Part shown: positions 39,856-49,200 of the stretch, one piece after another | Layout: each line of letters opens with the position of its first letter | Position numbering within the stretch: position 1 is the first letter of the stretch | Source: an uncultured Sphaerochaeta sp. | Lineage (GTDB): Bacteria; Spirochaetota; Spirochaetia; Sphaerochaetales; Sphaerochaetaceae | Direction: 5' to 3' | Assembly (NCBI RefSeq): GCF_963667405.1 | Contig: NZ_OY763408.1 | Location: 2,441,757 to 2,505,756, forward strand | DNA length: 64,000 bases | Made by a program: the position numbers and the translations under genes | Notes under the pieces: model-generated | The model's input: only the letters and a program-made list of their open reading frames with translations | What the model was told of the DNA's origin: nothing | Database searches by the model: none

Positions 39856-41262
39856 TCACATTGGTGATATTTTGGGTTTAGCTAGCAAATATCTTTCGAT
39901 TGCCATAATAACTGAATAGTAGGTTAGTCCCAAAGCACTATTCATATATGGATTAAAATATGAAGCTATGAAAAATGATGACAACCCAGCAAAAAGCGTA
40001 ATCATCAATAATTGATCTGAATATGCATTTGTAAGAATTCTATATAACATTAAAAAGCTAGGAAAAATGAAAATCAGTAACCCAAGCACTCCCATTTTTG
40101 CAATCAGATCCAAAATGAAGTACTCATTCGTTCCTTCACCCCTAGAAGGTATTGCAGATCCCAAACCATTCCCCATGATTGGATGCAATTTTATCAAATT
40201 ACAAAGTTCACTTTTAGTAGTAATACGAAATTTATCAGACTTCACAGTTGCTAACAAATAGCCACTGTGATCATCCTCACTTTGCTTCAGGGGTTCATCA
40301 TTATCCTTTTTTGGAAGAAATACTGTTGCATCGATAACAAGAAAGTCCAATGGGGTTTGTTTAAACAATGGAGGCATGGTACGTTGCATTGCGAATCCAA
40401 GAATATTTTTATTACTGATTGATTGGATTGTAATAATATATATAAGAGACACTAGTAACGTAAATATTAGCAAAAAGCCCAGATTATTTAATACTTTTGA
40501 AGATCTCTCCCTACCAACTAATACTGAAAACAGAATGAGTGACATACCAATACTAAAATGTGTAGAGCGGGTGAATGAAATTAGGATAGCAATCACAATA
40601 AAAGGAACAAAAAAGAGAAGTGAATCATTTATGCTATTCCTATTAGTAATAAATCTATACAAAATCAGAAAAAAGGAAATACCCATATAAAGATTGCTAC
40701 GAAAAAAAATTCTAAATATTCCATGCCCAACAGGATTTATGAGACCCAATTCAATTTTCTCATTTAGAGCAAATATGTTTGAGAAAGACGCTTTATCAAA
40801 TATGAGCAGTAGATTGATATAATTTATTATAAGTACTTGAAACAATCCGCCAAACAATAAGCAAGCCAAGACAATCTTTACTCTTTCCAGAGTGTTAATT
40901 ACAGAGAAACTTACTATAAGCAATCCCAACCAGAAGAAACCCCGTAAATCAAGCACAATCAAACTAATAGGATTCTTCCTGGCAATTCCATTAAATAATG
41001 CGTAAACCAATAAGAGTAAAAAGCAAAAAACTGCTATGATACCAACACTATTTTTCAAGTTTCTCAAATTTCTTAGAAAAATTGGAAGAGCAAAAATTAC
41101 AGATAGTAATCCTGTAATCATACGCAAGCTTAAATTGCCGAATCTAAACCAATGCCCTGATCCTGAAAATGCACAGTCGATTATGATTATGCAAAACAAC
41201 CAGAAGGCTACTGTTTCCAAGCAATACGAAACACAATTCTTATTGATTCTATTCGTATACAT
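39856..41262 (-). CDS. O-antigen polymerase Wzy
   Basis: A protein of 468 residues with about twelve hydrophobic segments and a large loop between them (about residues 300-390) containing GNGLGSAIPSRGEGTNEYFILDL. This GxGLGS...E-Y pattern is where Wzy and WaaL proteins have their catalytic loop. It would join repeat units at the outer face of the cytoplasmic membrane. I placed the start at 41262 (MYTNRINK) with AAGGA upstream; an in-frame ATG eleven codons earlier is also possible. Unlike the region A polymerase it has no ATP-grasp domain. Confidence 0.8.
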   Translation of the reverse strand: MYTNRINKNCVSYCLETVAFWLFCIIIIDCAFSGSGHWFRFGNLSLRMITGLLSVIFALPIFLRNLRNLKNSVGIIAVFCFLLLLVYALFNGIARKNPISLIVLDLRGFFWLGLLIVSFSVINTLERVKIVLACLLFGGLFQVLIINYINLLLIFDKASFSNIFALNEKIELGLINPVGHGIFRIFFRSNLYMGISFFLILYRFITNRNSINDSLLFFVPFIVIAILISFTRSTHFSIGMSLILFSVLVGRERSSKVLNNLGFLLIFTLLVSLIYIITIQSISNKNILGFAMQRTMPPLFKQTPLDFLVIDATVFLPKKDNDEPLKQSEDDHSGYLLATVKSDKFRITTKSELCNLIKLHPIMGNGLGSAIPSRGEGTNEYFILDLIAKMGVLGLLIFIFPSFLMLYRILTNAYSDQLLMITLFAGLSSFFIASYFNPYMNSALGLTYYSVIMAIERYLLAKPKISPM

Positions 41263-41295
41263 GTTTTCAAATTTTCCTTCACATGTGCGCGTCAT

Positions 41296-41642
41296 AGAGG
41301 ACCATTTTAAGTCCTAAATAAAGCGAATTCTTTACTCTCATGTCCACTTTATTATAATTATGAAGAACCAATCGATTTCCTACTTTGCAGGCAAATTGAA
41401 TTTATGTATCTACGATAGTTCGTATTAAAAGAACAACACAATGTCTTATGCCTAAAACTACATACTATGAGCATTTCCTACTTACATTACTTCCTTAGCA
41501 AAAATCAGAAAAGTAGCAGAGAATTTTCTGAACATCTACTGACCAGTTTCCGTTCAAAATAGCCCCATCTAATAGGAGCTTTGAACAGACAATCTTTCCT
41601 AAACAAATTGATCCTTTCACTGAGTAATCATCAATTGATTTG
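41296..41642. other. AT-rich gap, no gene seen
   Basis: A 347-base stretch between the Wzy gene and the next GT2 gene. No frame, remnant or hairpin that I can support. Confidence 0.5.
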
Positions 41643-42548
41643 TTATCGGAGTAGTTGATAGATTTTTCTAATTACCCCTGGAGCCCAATAGTTGTAAGTA
41701 AAAAATGCTTGGATTTTTTTTAACCATGAAATCTCTGGTAGTTTTGCATATGTTGTTATCATATTAACTTTATTTAGATCAGCATATTGGGAATAGTACT
41801 GAAGGAAAAGATTTGCCAAATGATAATAATCATTTGACCAGATACTGCGAAATCTCTTGATATAATAATTCAAACTGCGATTCAATTCTGATCCAACTGC
41901 ATTACTTGAATGTTGTCGATAGAATAATGTGGGCTTAGGAATCATTGCTGCTACACCCAATGAAGATGCAACGAATGCTAATAACCAATCATGTAAAACA
42001 CAGTTATCAGGTATAAGAGTTATCTTCTCAGATAAGGCTCTATTAAAGATAACTGTGCACCCAGTAAATATATTGTAGCTTATTAATTTGTTTGCTTTGC
42101 TAAATGTATCATAATCAATCCGTCTCTTTTGTTTTCGAAAAGGGACAAGATTTTGATCTGTTAGTAAATACTCAGTACCAAGAAGAATTGGAGTACTGGC
42201 TCCGTATTGTTTCTCGAACTCAGCGATTTCCTTAATGGAAGTCTCAACTTTGTCTGGGAACCACACATCATCTTGATCGCAAAACATGTAATATGAGCTT
42301 GTTTTATGTTCAACAACCATTTCTAAAAAGGTAATCTGAGGCTTTCCAGAATTGCTTTCTCTCTTGGTAACATTCATTTTGGATGGAAACAAATCTTTCC
42401 ATTTCATTAAAATTTGCATAGTACTATCTGAGGAATAATCATCGCTCACATAAAGAAAAAAATCCTGACAAGTCTGATTGAATATAGATTCTAACTGGGC
42501 CTCCAGAAATTTCTCACCATTGTAAGTTGCCATGAAAATTGATACCAT
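41643..42548 (-). CDS. GT2 family glycosyltransferase, rhamnosyltransferase-like
   Basis: A 301-residue GT-A enzyme. It has VSIFMATYNGEKFLEAQLESI, SDDYSSDS and the metal motif CDQDDVWFPDK. The CDQDDVW form and the C-terminal HDWLLAFVASSLG followed by YRQH are characteristic of the RgpB/WbbL-like group, several of which transfer rhamnose. The dTDP-rhamnose genes in region A could supply the donor. AT-rich. Confidence 0.82.
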   Translation of the reverse strand: MVSIFMATYNGEKFLEAQLESIFNQTCQDFFLYVSDDYSSDSTMQILMKWKDLFPSKMNVTKRESNSGKPQITFLEMVVEHKTSSYYMFCDQDDVWFPDKVETSIKEIAEFEKQYGASTPILLGTEYLLTDQNLVPFRKQKRRIDYDTFSKANKLISYNIFTGCTVIFNRALSEKITLIPDNCVLHDWLLAFVASSLGVAAMIPKPTLFYRQHSSNAVGSELNRSLNYYIKRFRSIWSNDYYHLANLFLQYYSQYADLNKVNMITTYAKLPEISWLKKIQAFFTYNYWAPGVIRKIYQLLR

Positions 42549-42589
42549 CGTTACCCTCTACAGAATCCATCATAATACATTTTCATAAA

Positions 42590-43351
42590 TCACTTTAATC
42601 CCCATTTGAAAAAATATTTTGTCATTGATGTGACTTGCCTAAGCCTTCCTTTCAACGACCTATTTTCCCTTTTCCATTCATGAATTACCTCAATCTGTGG
42701 GACATACATGGTTTTCCCAATTTCCTGGAGTTCCCTTGTCAGATCAGCATCCTCTCCGTACATAAAATATCGTTCGTCAAATCCATTACAATTCTGCAGT
42801 GCTGATGTCCTGCAGAACATAAAGCAGCCTGTACAGAAATCGATTTCTATTGGCTCAACAATATTCTCATTTGCAAGAGTGAATTCATCTCTCCAATTCT
42901 TGAACATTTGCCCCTTACTCTCCAATAATCCTCCAAGCAAAAATTTAATAGTTGGTTTCTTTCTGGGGAGGTTTTGAACAGATCCATCTGTATTGATTAC
43001 TCGGGGGGAGATTAGGACCACATCAGGATTAGCATCCATATACTCTTCAAATTGCTTGATAGTTCCTGGAGCAAATTGGATGTCTGGATTAATAATTACA
43101 TGATAGTCCGATTCTACGATGCTAATTGCTTGATTATGCCCTGAGCCATATCCAAGATTTTTTGTCATCCTTAATACTTTGCATTCTTGATATTCTTGTT
43201 CAACAAAATCAGCTGTTCCATCATTTGAACAATTATCCACAATGAAAATTTCAAACTCTTTCAAATCATCAGAACGCCTTATTGAATTCAATACTCCAAT
43301 AATCTCATTGCGATTGTTGTAAGTAACAATGCTTATGCTAATTCTACTCAT
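42590..43351 (-). CDS. GT2 family glycosyltransferase, WbbL-like
   Basis: A 253-residue enzyme with ISISIVTYNNRNEI, VDNCSNDGT and the metal motif NPDI, plus RYFMYGEDADLTRE, typical of the rhamnosyltransferase-like WbbL group. The start at ATG 43351 follows the stop of the upstream initiating transferase by four bases, with AGGTGA just before it; the longer frame would need GTG at 43366. Composition is intermediate between the AT-rich island and the flank. Confidence 0.83.
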   Translation of the reverse strand: MSRISISIVTYNNRNEIIGVLNSIRRSDDLKEFEIFIVDNCSNDGTADFVEQEYQECKVLRMTKNLGYGSGHNQAISIVESDYHVIINPDIQFAPGTIKQFEEYMDANPDVVLISPRVINTDGSVQNLPRKKPTIKFLLGGLLESKGQMFKNWRDEFTLANENIVEPIEIDFCTGCFMFCRTSALQNCNGFDERYFMYGEDADLTRELQEIGKTMYVPQIEVIHEWKRENRSLKGRLRQVTSMTKYFFKWGLK

Positions 43352-43355
43352 ACCT

Positions 43356-44657
43356 TCACCTACCACCCTTCATACCCAGGAAGGTCTCAAAGGTCTGCAT
43401 GATGATCTGGATATCAAAGAGCAGGGATTTGTGCTTCACATAATACAAATCGTACTCAGTCTTCTTGATGTACTCTTCCTTGGTAGTGGTGTGCCCATAG
43501 TTTATCTGGGCCCAACCGGTAAGACCCGGGCGGACCATGTTCCGGTATCCATAGAAGGGAATCTCCTGGATCCACTTATCATGATAGACTTGCATCTCAG
43601 GCCTCGGCCCTACCACTGACATCGTTCCGTTGAGGATGTTCACGAACTGGGGGAACTCATCCACTCGAGTCTTTCTGAGTATCTTCCCCACCAAGGTAAT
43701 ACGTTGGGTAATGGTTCCGTTTGGATTATCAGAGTTTTCAGCTCTCTTATCCACCTTCAGACTTCTGAGTTTATAGAACATAAAAGGACCTTCATACAAC
43801 CCGATTCTAGGCTGCTTAAAGATGATGGGGAAACCCGAATTCAGGACAATGAGAAGACCAAACACCAAAATAAACGGGAGGGCTATCACCATCATGATCA
43901 AGCCAAGAATGATGTCCATAGATCTCTTCTCTTGGGATATGGGTGTTTGGTTGAGAAACAACTCGTAGTAGTCCCTATACTCTTCCAAGAGCTGGAGGGG
44001 AATACGATTCAACCAATACTCCACCGCTTCGGTGATGAAGTATTTCTGTACACCTTTCTTCTCCAAACCACGGATGGTATCGGAAAGTTCACGATAGAGC
44101 TGGAGGTCTGCAATGAGTATCGCTGTATCACCAAGAGAACCAAAGGCTTCCTGTGCTTCCATTGCATTGGATACCCACGAAAGAACCTTCACCTTTCCAT
44201 GCGAAACGCCTTCCACTTCATCAGTCAGAGCCTTGTACCGTGCAGGGTCACCCAAAGCAATGCATAGCGTCGGAGGAATGCGTTTGACGATGATCCGATA
44301 GTAAATGGAAGAAAAGATTGGGATACCTACGATTGCTGCAAGAGTCGTGGCGATCAATTCACTCCGATATATATCACGCTGTGCCCCAAAGAACAGAATC
44401 ACCAAGAACATGCCCAACAAGACACCAAGAAACGAACCTATCACCGTCGAGATCAATACGGCGTTCTTGCTCTTGAGCGTGTTCAATTCAAACCCATGGA
44501 ATGCAAAAAGGAAGGCAATGAGGGAGACATTGGTGATGAAAAACTGGATGACACGTTCGTTGGTGAACCGTCCGGCATAGAGGTATTGGAACACAAACAG
44601 AAAGAACACAACAAAGGTCATGTACAAACGCTTCTGGTGTACGATCTTCTGATACAT
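43356..44657 (-). CDS. Polyprenyl-phosphate sugar-phosphate transferase (initiating transferase)
   Basis: A 433-residue membrane enzyme of the WbaP/WcaJ type that puts the first sugar phosphate on undecaprenyl phosphate. Four N-terminal membrane segments and a cytoplasmic stretch precede one further membrane segment (residues about 250-275), after which comes the catalytic domain: QPRIGLYEGPFMFYKLRSL, RKTRVDEFPQFVNIL, SVVGPRPEM and RPGLTGWAQIN. This is the only initiating transferase in the window, so it may start both polymers. It is the first gene of region B, preceded by a 260-base leader. Confidence 0.92.
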   Translation of the reverse strand: MYQKIVHQKRLYMTFVVFFLFVFQYLYAGRFTNERVIQFFITNVSLIAFLFAFHGFELNTLKSKNAVLISTVIGSFLGVLLGMFLVILFFGAQRDIYRSELIATTLAAIVGIPIFSSIYYRIIVKRIPPTLCIALGDPARYKALTDEVEGVSHGKVKVLSWVSNAMEAQEAFGSLGDTAILIADLQLYRELSDTIRGLEKKGVQKYFITEAVEYWLNRIPLQLLEEYRDYYELFLNQTPISQEKRSMDIILGLIMMVIALPFILVFGLLIVLNSGFPIIFKQPRIGLYEGPFMFYKLRSLKVDKRAENSDNPNGTITQRITLVGKILRKTRVDEFPQFVNILNGTMSVVGPRPEMQVYHDKWIQEIPFYGYRNMVRPGLTGWAQINYGHTTTKEEYIKKTEYDLYYVKHKSLLFDIQIIMQTFETFLGMKGGR

Positions 44658-44739
44658 AATTACCTACCTGAGGGAAACTGCAAATTTGGGCAAACCTACC
44701 CCAACCCAGATAAGACTGGCAATAGGCTGCATGAGGCCC

Positions 44740-44808
44740 CTCTTTTCCAGGACGAACCTACAGAAAAGAGCCGGGATTCTCTCAGTACTCTTTGCACATA
44801 CCTACCCC
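44740..44808 (-). promoter_or_regulatory. Leader with alternative hairpins and repeated GTAGGT motifs
   Basis: On the minus strand three segments occur in order: AAAGAG (44793-44788), CTCTTTTC (44770-44763) and GAAAAGAG (44747-44740). The middle one can pair with either neighbour, so two folds exclude each other. GTAGGT occurs at 44805-44800, 44762-44757 (in the second hairpin loop), 44699-44694 and 44667-44662, twice extended to GGGGTAGGT. The layout resembles an attenuator or antiterminator site for a NusG-like or other factor, but no known element is recognised. Confidence 0.4.
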
Positions 44809-44826
44809 ATCCCGCGGCCTTACTGA

Positions 44827-44855
44827 AGCCTACCATTCTTGCTGATTGGTGTAAA
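44827..44855 (-). promoter_or_regulatory. Weak candidate promoter for region B
   Basis: TTTACA (44850-44855, minus strand), 17 bases, TAGGCT (44827-44832). The -35 is good and the -10 is poor. It would start transcription about 165 bases before the initiating transferase, giving a leader with the hairpins described. Confidence 0.3.
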
Positions 44856-44917
44856 CTACATTCGATGTTTCTGTAGCTTTCCGTGACAATTTCTTGCCAT
44901 TTTGGTGAAGGAAAACC

Positions 44918-47062
44918 CTATAGCTTGAGTATCTTCATCCTAAAGCCTTCCATCTGCGCATTTCGTGTCTCGTTCCCAACACGCACCACCGCAGCTTGCT
45001 CTTCAGGACTTCCATTGGCGAGCACGAGTGTTCTTGTATCAGGGAAGAACGCACAGTCAACAAAGGGGTTGTTGGTAGAGAAGGAGGAACTCTTACCCAC
45101 ACTCTGTTCAAGAAGTGAACGCAAGGCAAAGGTATTGTGGGGAGTGTAGCGATACTCACTCAGATAGATACCCTTTCCTTTGCCGAATGCACTGCGAGTA
45201 AGCACAGGGATTGAGTCTTTCACCTGTAAAACTTCGGTAGTACCAGCAAGGAGGTAGACACCCTCCTTCTTGGCTAAGGAGAATTCCTCAAGCCCATCAG
45301 TAGATGGCTCGACCTTCCAGACGCCATGACACAGACGCCTTCCATCATCAATATCGATGCCCAGCACAGGCGCCATGCGCAGGTTGTTGGCATAGCCTTG
45401 TACCGCTGAGGGTTCGTTGACACCCAAGAACGTTCCTCCCTCATACACCCACTCAGTGAGCGTGGAGAGCACAACATCGTCCTTCCAATGAGCTCCCCCA
45501 CTCCAACTGCTGCCGTCAAAGCCAGCATTGATGACGACATCAACTGTGGATAGGCTCTCATGATTGATCTCTTCAAAGCTTAGGAACTCAACCTCATAGG
45601 GAAGGCCTGCAAGGCTTTCCAGGATGTTGATCAGATCCAGATCTGGGTGCTCATGATAGTGTCCACCGCACGTCCAGGTCCTCAGCTTTCCCCAACTGGT
45701 GAGGATGCCAATCCTCACCGGTGCCTTCTGCACTTCAGAGCGTTGGTGCAGTTCCTTGATTATCCTGAACTGCTTGGCAATGTCGGAAATGGTATCGACA
45801 AACTCTGGGAAGCCCTCGGTCAGATGCAGGTAGCCACCCAGTCCAATCCTATCGACAGGCGTTCTCAGAAGAGCCCTGCGAACCTGCACCCAGTACTGCT
45901 GGGCATCGAGGGCGGGGTTGCCCCCTTCCTTGAAGGTGGGAGCACCACCAAGGCCTACCGGGAAGAGATAGGGATGCAACCTAAGTTCATGGGTGAGGCT
46001 TCCCGGTACGCTGCTGCAGAGTCGTACCTCAAAGCCCGAGAACACGCACTTGATGATGCCATCGAAACCGATGCTCTGGAACGCTTCCGACTGGGGTTCC
46101 ATACCCACCCAGCTATCATCATAGAAGACATAGGCCTTCTTGCCGTAGCGGTGGACGATGTCCACCAGCTCCTTGCCGAAAGAACATACAAATGCGTTGG
46201 TGAACCAGAGGTAGTCCACCATCTTCTGCTTCCATGCGATATGATTGGGGTTGCGATACCCTTGGTTGATGAAATCCTCTGCCGTAAGAGCATACCCATA
46301 GGCTTGGGCAAACTGCTCCAAAGCCAAGGGACTTACCGTAAAGTCATAGGAAGCCCAATCGGTGAACAGATGCTGGTTGCGCTCATCACTGCCCCAGATC
46401 CAGACAAAGTTGTAGAAGAGTGAAGTGAACCGCACCACATCAGTCTCAGGATGGTCCTCACACCAGGCAGCCAACCATTTGCGCAAATACTCCCGCACCT
46501 CTGGGTACCGCGGGTCGAGTTGGCGAAGCGGCTCCTTCTCCCAGCTGTTGGTCACATGGTTGTACATGTTGATCTCTTCCCAGATCCGATAGGCAAGGAA
46601 GTTCACGCTGTAGTGATGCCACTGCACTGCATTGCGAATAAGCACTTTGCCAGTGCTCTCTTCAAATGCCCATTGCGAAGGAGAAACCTCTTCTCCGGTG
46701 GTCCGGTCGAATACCTGCCAGAGAGCAACACAGCTTACGTTGATTTCAAACTGGCGGGAAAAGTATTGGCTGAGAAGATTTATGGACACCGTGGTATCAG
46801 TGCACAGCACCCGTTCACTCTCCAAGAACACCTGCTGTTGGAATTGGGGGTGTTCTTGGGCAAATGCATTGTGCTCGCGAATGATGCAAATGGTGGAATA
46901 GACATCCATGCCGGCAGAAAGCAACTCGGAAGAGAGCTTGGTACCCTCACAGTCGCGGATGACATCGGCACCCCACTTCTGTGCCAACTCCAAGGTAAGG
47001 TTCTCATACCCAGCTTCACCGGGCATGGTAAAGGACCCTTTCTGATATTGCTCTGCTTTCAC
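44918..47062 (-). CDS. GH112 galactosyl phosphorylase (lacto-N-biose/galacto-N-biose or galactosyl-rhamnose type)
   Basis: A 714-residue cytoplasmic enzyme of glycoside hydrolase family 112, which splits a beta-galactosyl disaccharide with phosphate to give galactose 1-phosphate. Visible hallmarks are VVRFTSLFYNFVW, the YDDSWVGMEP segment near residue 316 that should hold the catalytic acid Asp, and GVGKSSS-like C-terminal regions. The family is normally about 700-750 residues. The natural substrate could be galacto-N-biose, lacto-N-biose or galactosyl-rhamnose; the sequence does not allow me to say. No permease or sugar kinase is adjacent; ribF and an amino-acid permease lie upstream. Confidence 0.9.
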   Translation of the reverse strand: MKAEQYQKGSFTMPGEAGYENLTLELAQKWGADVIRDCEGTKLSSELLSAGMDVYSTICIIREHNAFAQEHPQFQQQVFLESERVLCTDTTVSINLLSQYFSRQFEINVSCVALWQVFDRTTGEEVSPSQWAFEESTGKVLIRNAVQWHHYSVNFLAYRIWEEINMYNHVTNSWEKEPLRQLDPRYPEVREYLRKWLAAWCEDHPETDVVRFTSLFYNFVWIWGSDERNQHLFTDWASYDFTVSPLALEQFAQAYGYALTAEDFINQGYRNPNHIAWKQKMVDYLWFTNAFVCSFGKELVDIVHRYGKKAYVFYDDSWVGMEPQSEAFQSIGFDGIIKCVFSGFEVRLCSSVPGSLTHELRLHPYLFPVGLGGAPTFKEGGNPALDAQQYWVQVRRALLRTPVDRIGLGGYLHLTEGFPEFVDTISDIAKQFRIIKELHQRSEVQKAPVRIGILTSWGKLRTWTCGGHYHEHPDLDLINILESLAGLPYEVEFLSFEEINHESLSTVDVVINAGFDGSSWSGGAHWKDDVVLSTLTEWVYEGGTFLGVNEPSAVQGYANNLRMAPVLGIDIDDGRRLCHGVWKVEPSTDGLEEFSLAKKEGVYLLAGTTEVLQVKDSIPVLTRSAFGKGKGIYLSEYRYTPHNTFALRSLLEQSVGKSSSFSTNNPFVDCAFFPDTRTLVLANGSPEEQAAVVRVGNETRNAQMEGFRMKILKL

Positions 47063-47122
47063 CGTCTTATCCTCGCTTTCTTGACGGTAGCATGAGAAGA
47101 GAACGGCGTCCAGAATTGTTAC

Positions 47123-47869
47123 TTATTCGTAACGCTTTTCCACGACATACCGCACATCCTCATCAACCTTTTGCCGTACGGCTTCAAGGCTCTCAAACTT
47201 GGTGATGGGTCGGATGTAGGTCTTCAGCTCCAAACTGACTTGTTGCCCATAGAGGTCGCGGTTGAAATGCACCAAGAAGGTTTCGATGGTAATATGAGGA
47301 AGATCATCAACGGTAGGCCGCAGGCCGATGCTGGTGACGCCCAGATAGCGCACCCCATCTACAATGGTAATCGAACCATACACCCCGTGCTTGGGAAGCA
47401 GTTTCTCAGGGGCAATCTTCAGGTTTACGGTGGGCATGCCCACCGTTCTTCCCAACTGTCTCCCATACACCACCTCTCCGGTAAGGGTATAGGAGTAGCC
47501 TAGCATCGCCTCAGCCTCTTCCACCTCTCCCGCTTCCAAAGCCATTCGAATTCTTTCGGAGGTAATGGGGAGTTCATGATGGAGAACAGGTTCGGTATAG
47601 GTACTCTTTTCCAGATATTCTTTTGTAAGGAGTGCATACTCAGCAGCATCAGGGTAGAGCAAGAGAGATTCGCTCTTGCTTGGGGATTCAGAATAGCTGA
47701 CTGTACCCTTCTTCCCAGCGTACTTCCTGATAAGCGCTTCCCGCTCTTCGGAGGTGGTCAGCGAGGAGCTTTGGGGGAGCGGGCTGAGATAGATCTTCTT
47801 GGGCTTGAGGGCCAAAAGTGCCTGATGGCCCTTATGTATACCGTCGAAGACGCCGAAGGCACTGCTCAT
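47123..47869 (-). CDS. ribF: RibF: riboflavin kinase with shortened FAD-synthetase domain
   Basis: Makes FMN, and perhaps FAD, from riboflavin. The C-terminal half has the kinase motifs GRTVGMPTVNL, with the metal-binding Thr, and TIETFLVHFNRDLYG, with the catalytic Glu. The N-terminal adenylyltransferase part is only about 115 residues rather than 180: GVFDGIHKGHQ and a late SERIR motif remain but the central DFxFG-type segment is missing. Total length is 248 against the usual 300 or so. FAD synthesis may therefore be weak or done elsewhere. The start overlaps the permease stop as ATGA, an odd partner for this housekeeping gene. Confidence 0.88.
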   Translation of the reverse strand: MSSAFGVFDGIHKGHQALLALKPKKIYLSPLPQSSSLTTSEEREALIRKYAGKKGTVSYSESPSKSESLLLYPDAAEYALLTKEYLEKSTYTEPVLHHELPITSERIRMALEAGEVEEAEAMLGYSYTLTGEVVYGRQLGRTVGMPTVNLKIAPEKLLPKHGVYGSITIVDGVRYLGVTSIGLRPTVDDLPHITIETFLVHFNRDLYGQQVSLELKTYIRPITKFESLEAVRQKVDEDVRYVVEKRYE

Positions 47870-49200
47870 TGGGCACTCCTTCGCCGAGCATAGAAGGCCA
47901 TCCCGATCACATAATAGACCAAGGTGGCAACCCAGAGCTGCCAGCCACCACCCAGTACGCTGGGGATATACGTCGCAACCAGGACACCGAGGGTGAGGAT
48001 CGGCAAGACTCTTCCTCCCGGTGCCTTGAAGGAGTTCTCACCCAATTCCGGATGTTGTGTTCTGGAAGAAAGGACCGTAAGACACACAATTGCTACCACG
48101 ATGACGTTGCAAAGCGCACCGAGGTTGATCAGGATATTGGTCAGCTGGGGAATTGCAGAGAAGAATCCTGTTACCACGACAACTACTACCGTTGCGCCAA
48201 TCGGGGATCCTGTCTTCTTGCTCTCCTTGGCAAGGAAGGGGGGAAGAATGCCATTGCCAGCACAGGCTTGCAGGGTATGGGCCGCAAGGGCCATGGTGAC
48301 GATCATGGTCGTGACCAGGGCAAGGAGTGCTGAGATGGAGATGAGGGCAGGCAGGAACGGCAATCCTGGAAGGAAGGATGCAGCCGCATACAAGGGGATG
48401 TACTGCATGCCCACGTTTTCCTGCAGGTAGGAGGAGGAGACCAACCCCAAGGTTGCCACCAAGACCAGCAGATAGAGTACCAGTACCACGGCCATGGCAA
48501 TTGCCATCGCCTTGGGAACGGTGCGATGCGGACGTTCCACCTCCCCTACCAAGAAGGAGAGAGCAACGATGGCCCCGTAGGCAACCATTGCAAGCGGCAG
48601 GGCATCAAGAAAGCCCGTTGCACCGCCACTGCCTTGGGTGAAGAAAGGCGTGAGCAAGGAAGCATCCCAGCGTCCGCTTCCAAAGACTGAGAAGACGAAC
48701 AGCAACAGCGTGAGCCCCAAAAAGAGTGTCAGGAAGGTGGTGGTTTTTCCTGTGATGCGGAAGCGGAGCATGTTCAGAAAGCCGCTGAAGAGAACTGCGA
48801 GCAATGCCAACGGAACCTGCATCGATGAGAAAACAGGAAACGCAACACCGAGGTAGATGCCGATATAAATGGCTGAGAAGGAAGCTCCGGCAATACAGCC
48901 AAAGAGGTAGGCCCAAGCTGAGATCCATCCCCAGAGTCTTCCTTGTTCGCGGTTCTTGCCAAGCAGGAGTGCAGGAAAGGTAAACACACCACCACTCTGC
49001 GGGTACTTGGAAGCAAGCTCTGCCGTTTGCAAGCCATAGGCCAGGAGAATGAGAGCCCCCAACACCCAGGAAATGAGTGCAGCTGGGCCTGCACTGAGGA
49101 TGGTCAGGCCGGAGAGGGAGAAGATGGCCGAACCGATCATACCCCCGACCAAAAGATGTACGCTGTCAAAGAGGCCTAGTTTTCGTTGTTTCTTACCCAT
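47866..49200 (-). CDS. APC family amino-acid permease
   Basis: A 444-residue inner-membrane transporter with about twelve membrane segments. The first helix, GGMIGSAIFSLSG, is the substrate-binding unwound segment of the APC family, and the segment FLVGEVERPHRTVPKA is the family's typical ExxxPxRxxPxA loop. The start at 49200 is favoured by GGAG eight bases upstream; the longer frame would begin 17 codons earlier. The substrate is not evident. Two tandem palindromic elements lie about 80-150 bases upstream. Confidence 0.88.
   Translation of the reverse strand: MGKKQRKLGLFDSVHLLVGGMIGSAIFSLSGLTILSAGPAALISWVLGALILLAYGLQTAELASKYPQSGGVFTFPALLLGKNREQGRLWGWISAWAYLFGCIAGASFSAIYIGIYLGVAFPVFSSMQVPLALLAVLFSGFLNMLRFRITGKTTTFLTLFLGLTLLLFVFSVFGSGRWDASLLTPFFTQGSGGATGFLDALPLAMVAYGAIVALSFLVGEVERPHRTVPKAMAIAMAVVLVLYLLVLVATLGLVSSSYLQENVGMQYIPLYAAASFLPGLPFLPALISISALLALVTTMIVTMALAAHTLQACAGNGILPPFLAKESKKTGSPIGATVVVVVVTGFFSAIPQLTNILINLGALCNVIVVAIVCLTVLSSRTQHPELGENSFKAPGGRVLPILTLGVLVATYIPSVLGGGWQLWVATLVYYVIGMAFYARRRSAQ

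Noticed and set aside
47063..47122. ACCGTC/GACGGT inverted repeat between ribF and the GH112 gene
   Set aside because: Six-base arms with a 16-base loop and no T-run; not convincing as a terminator.
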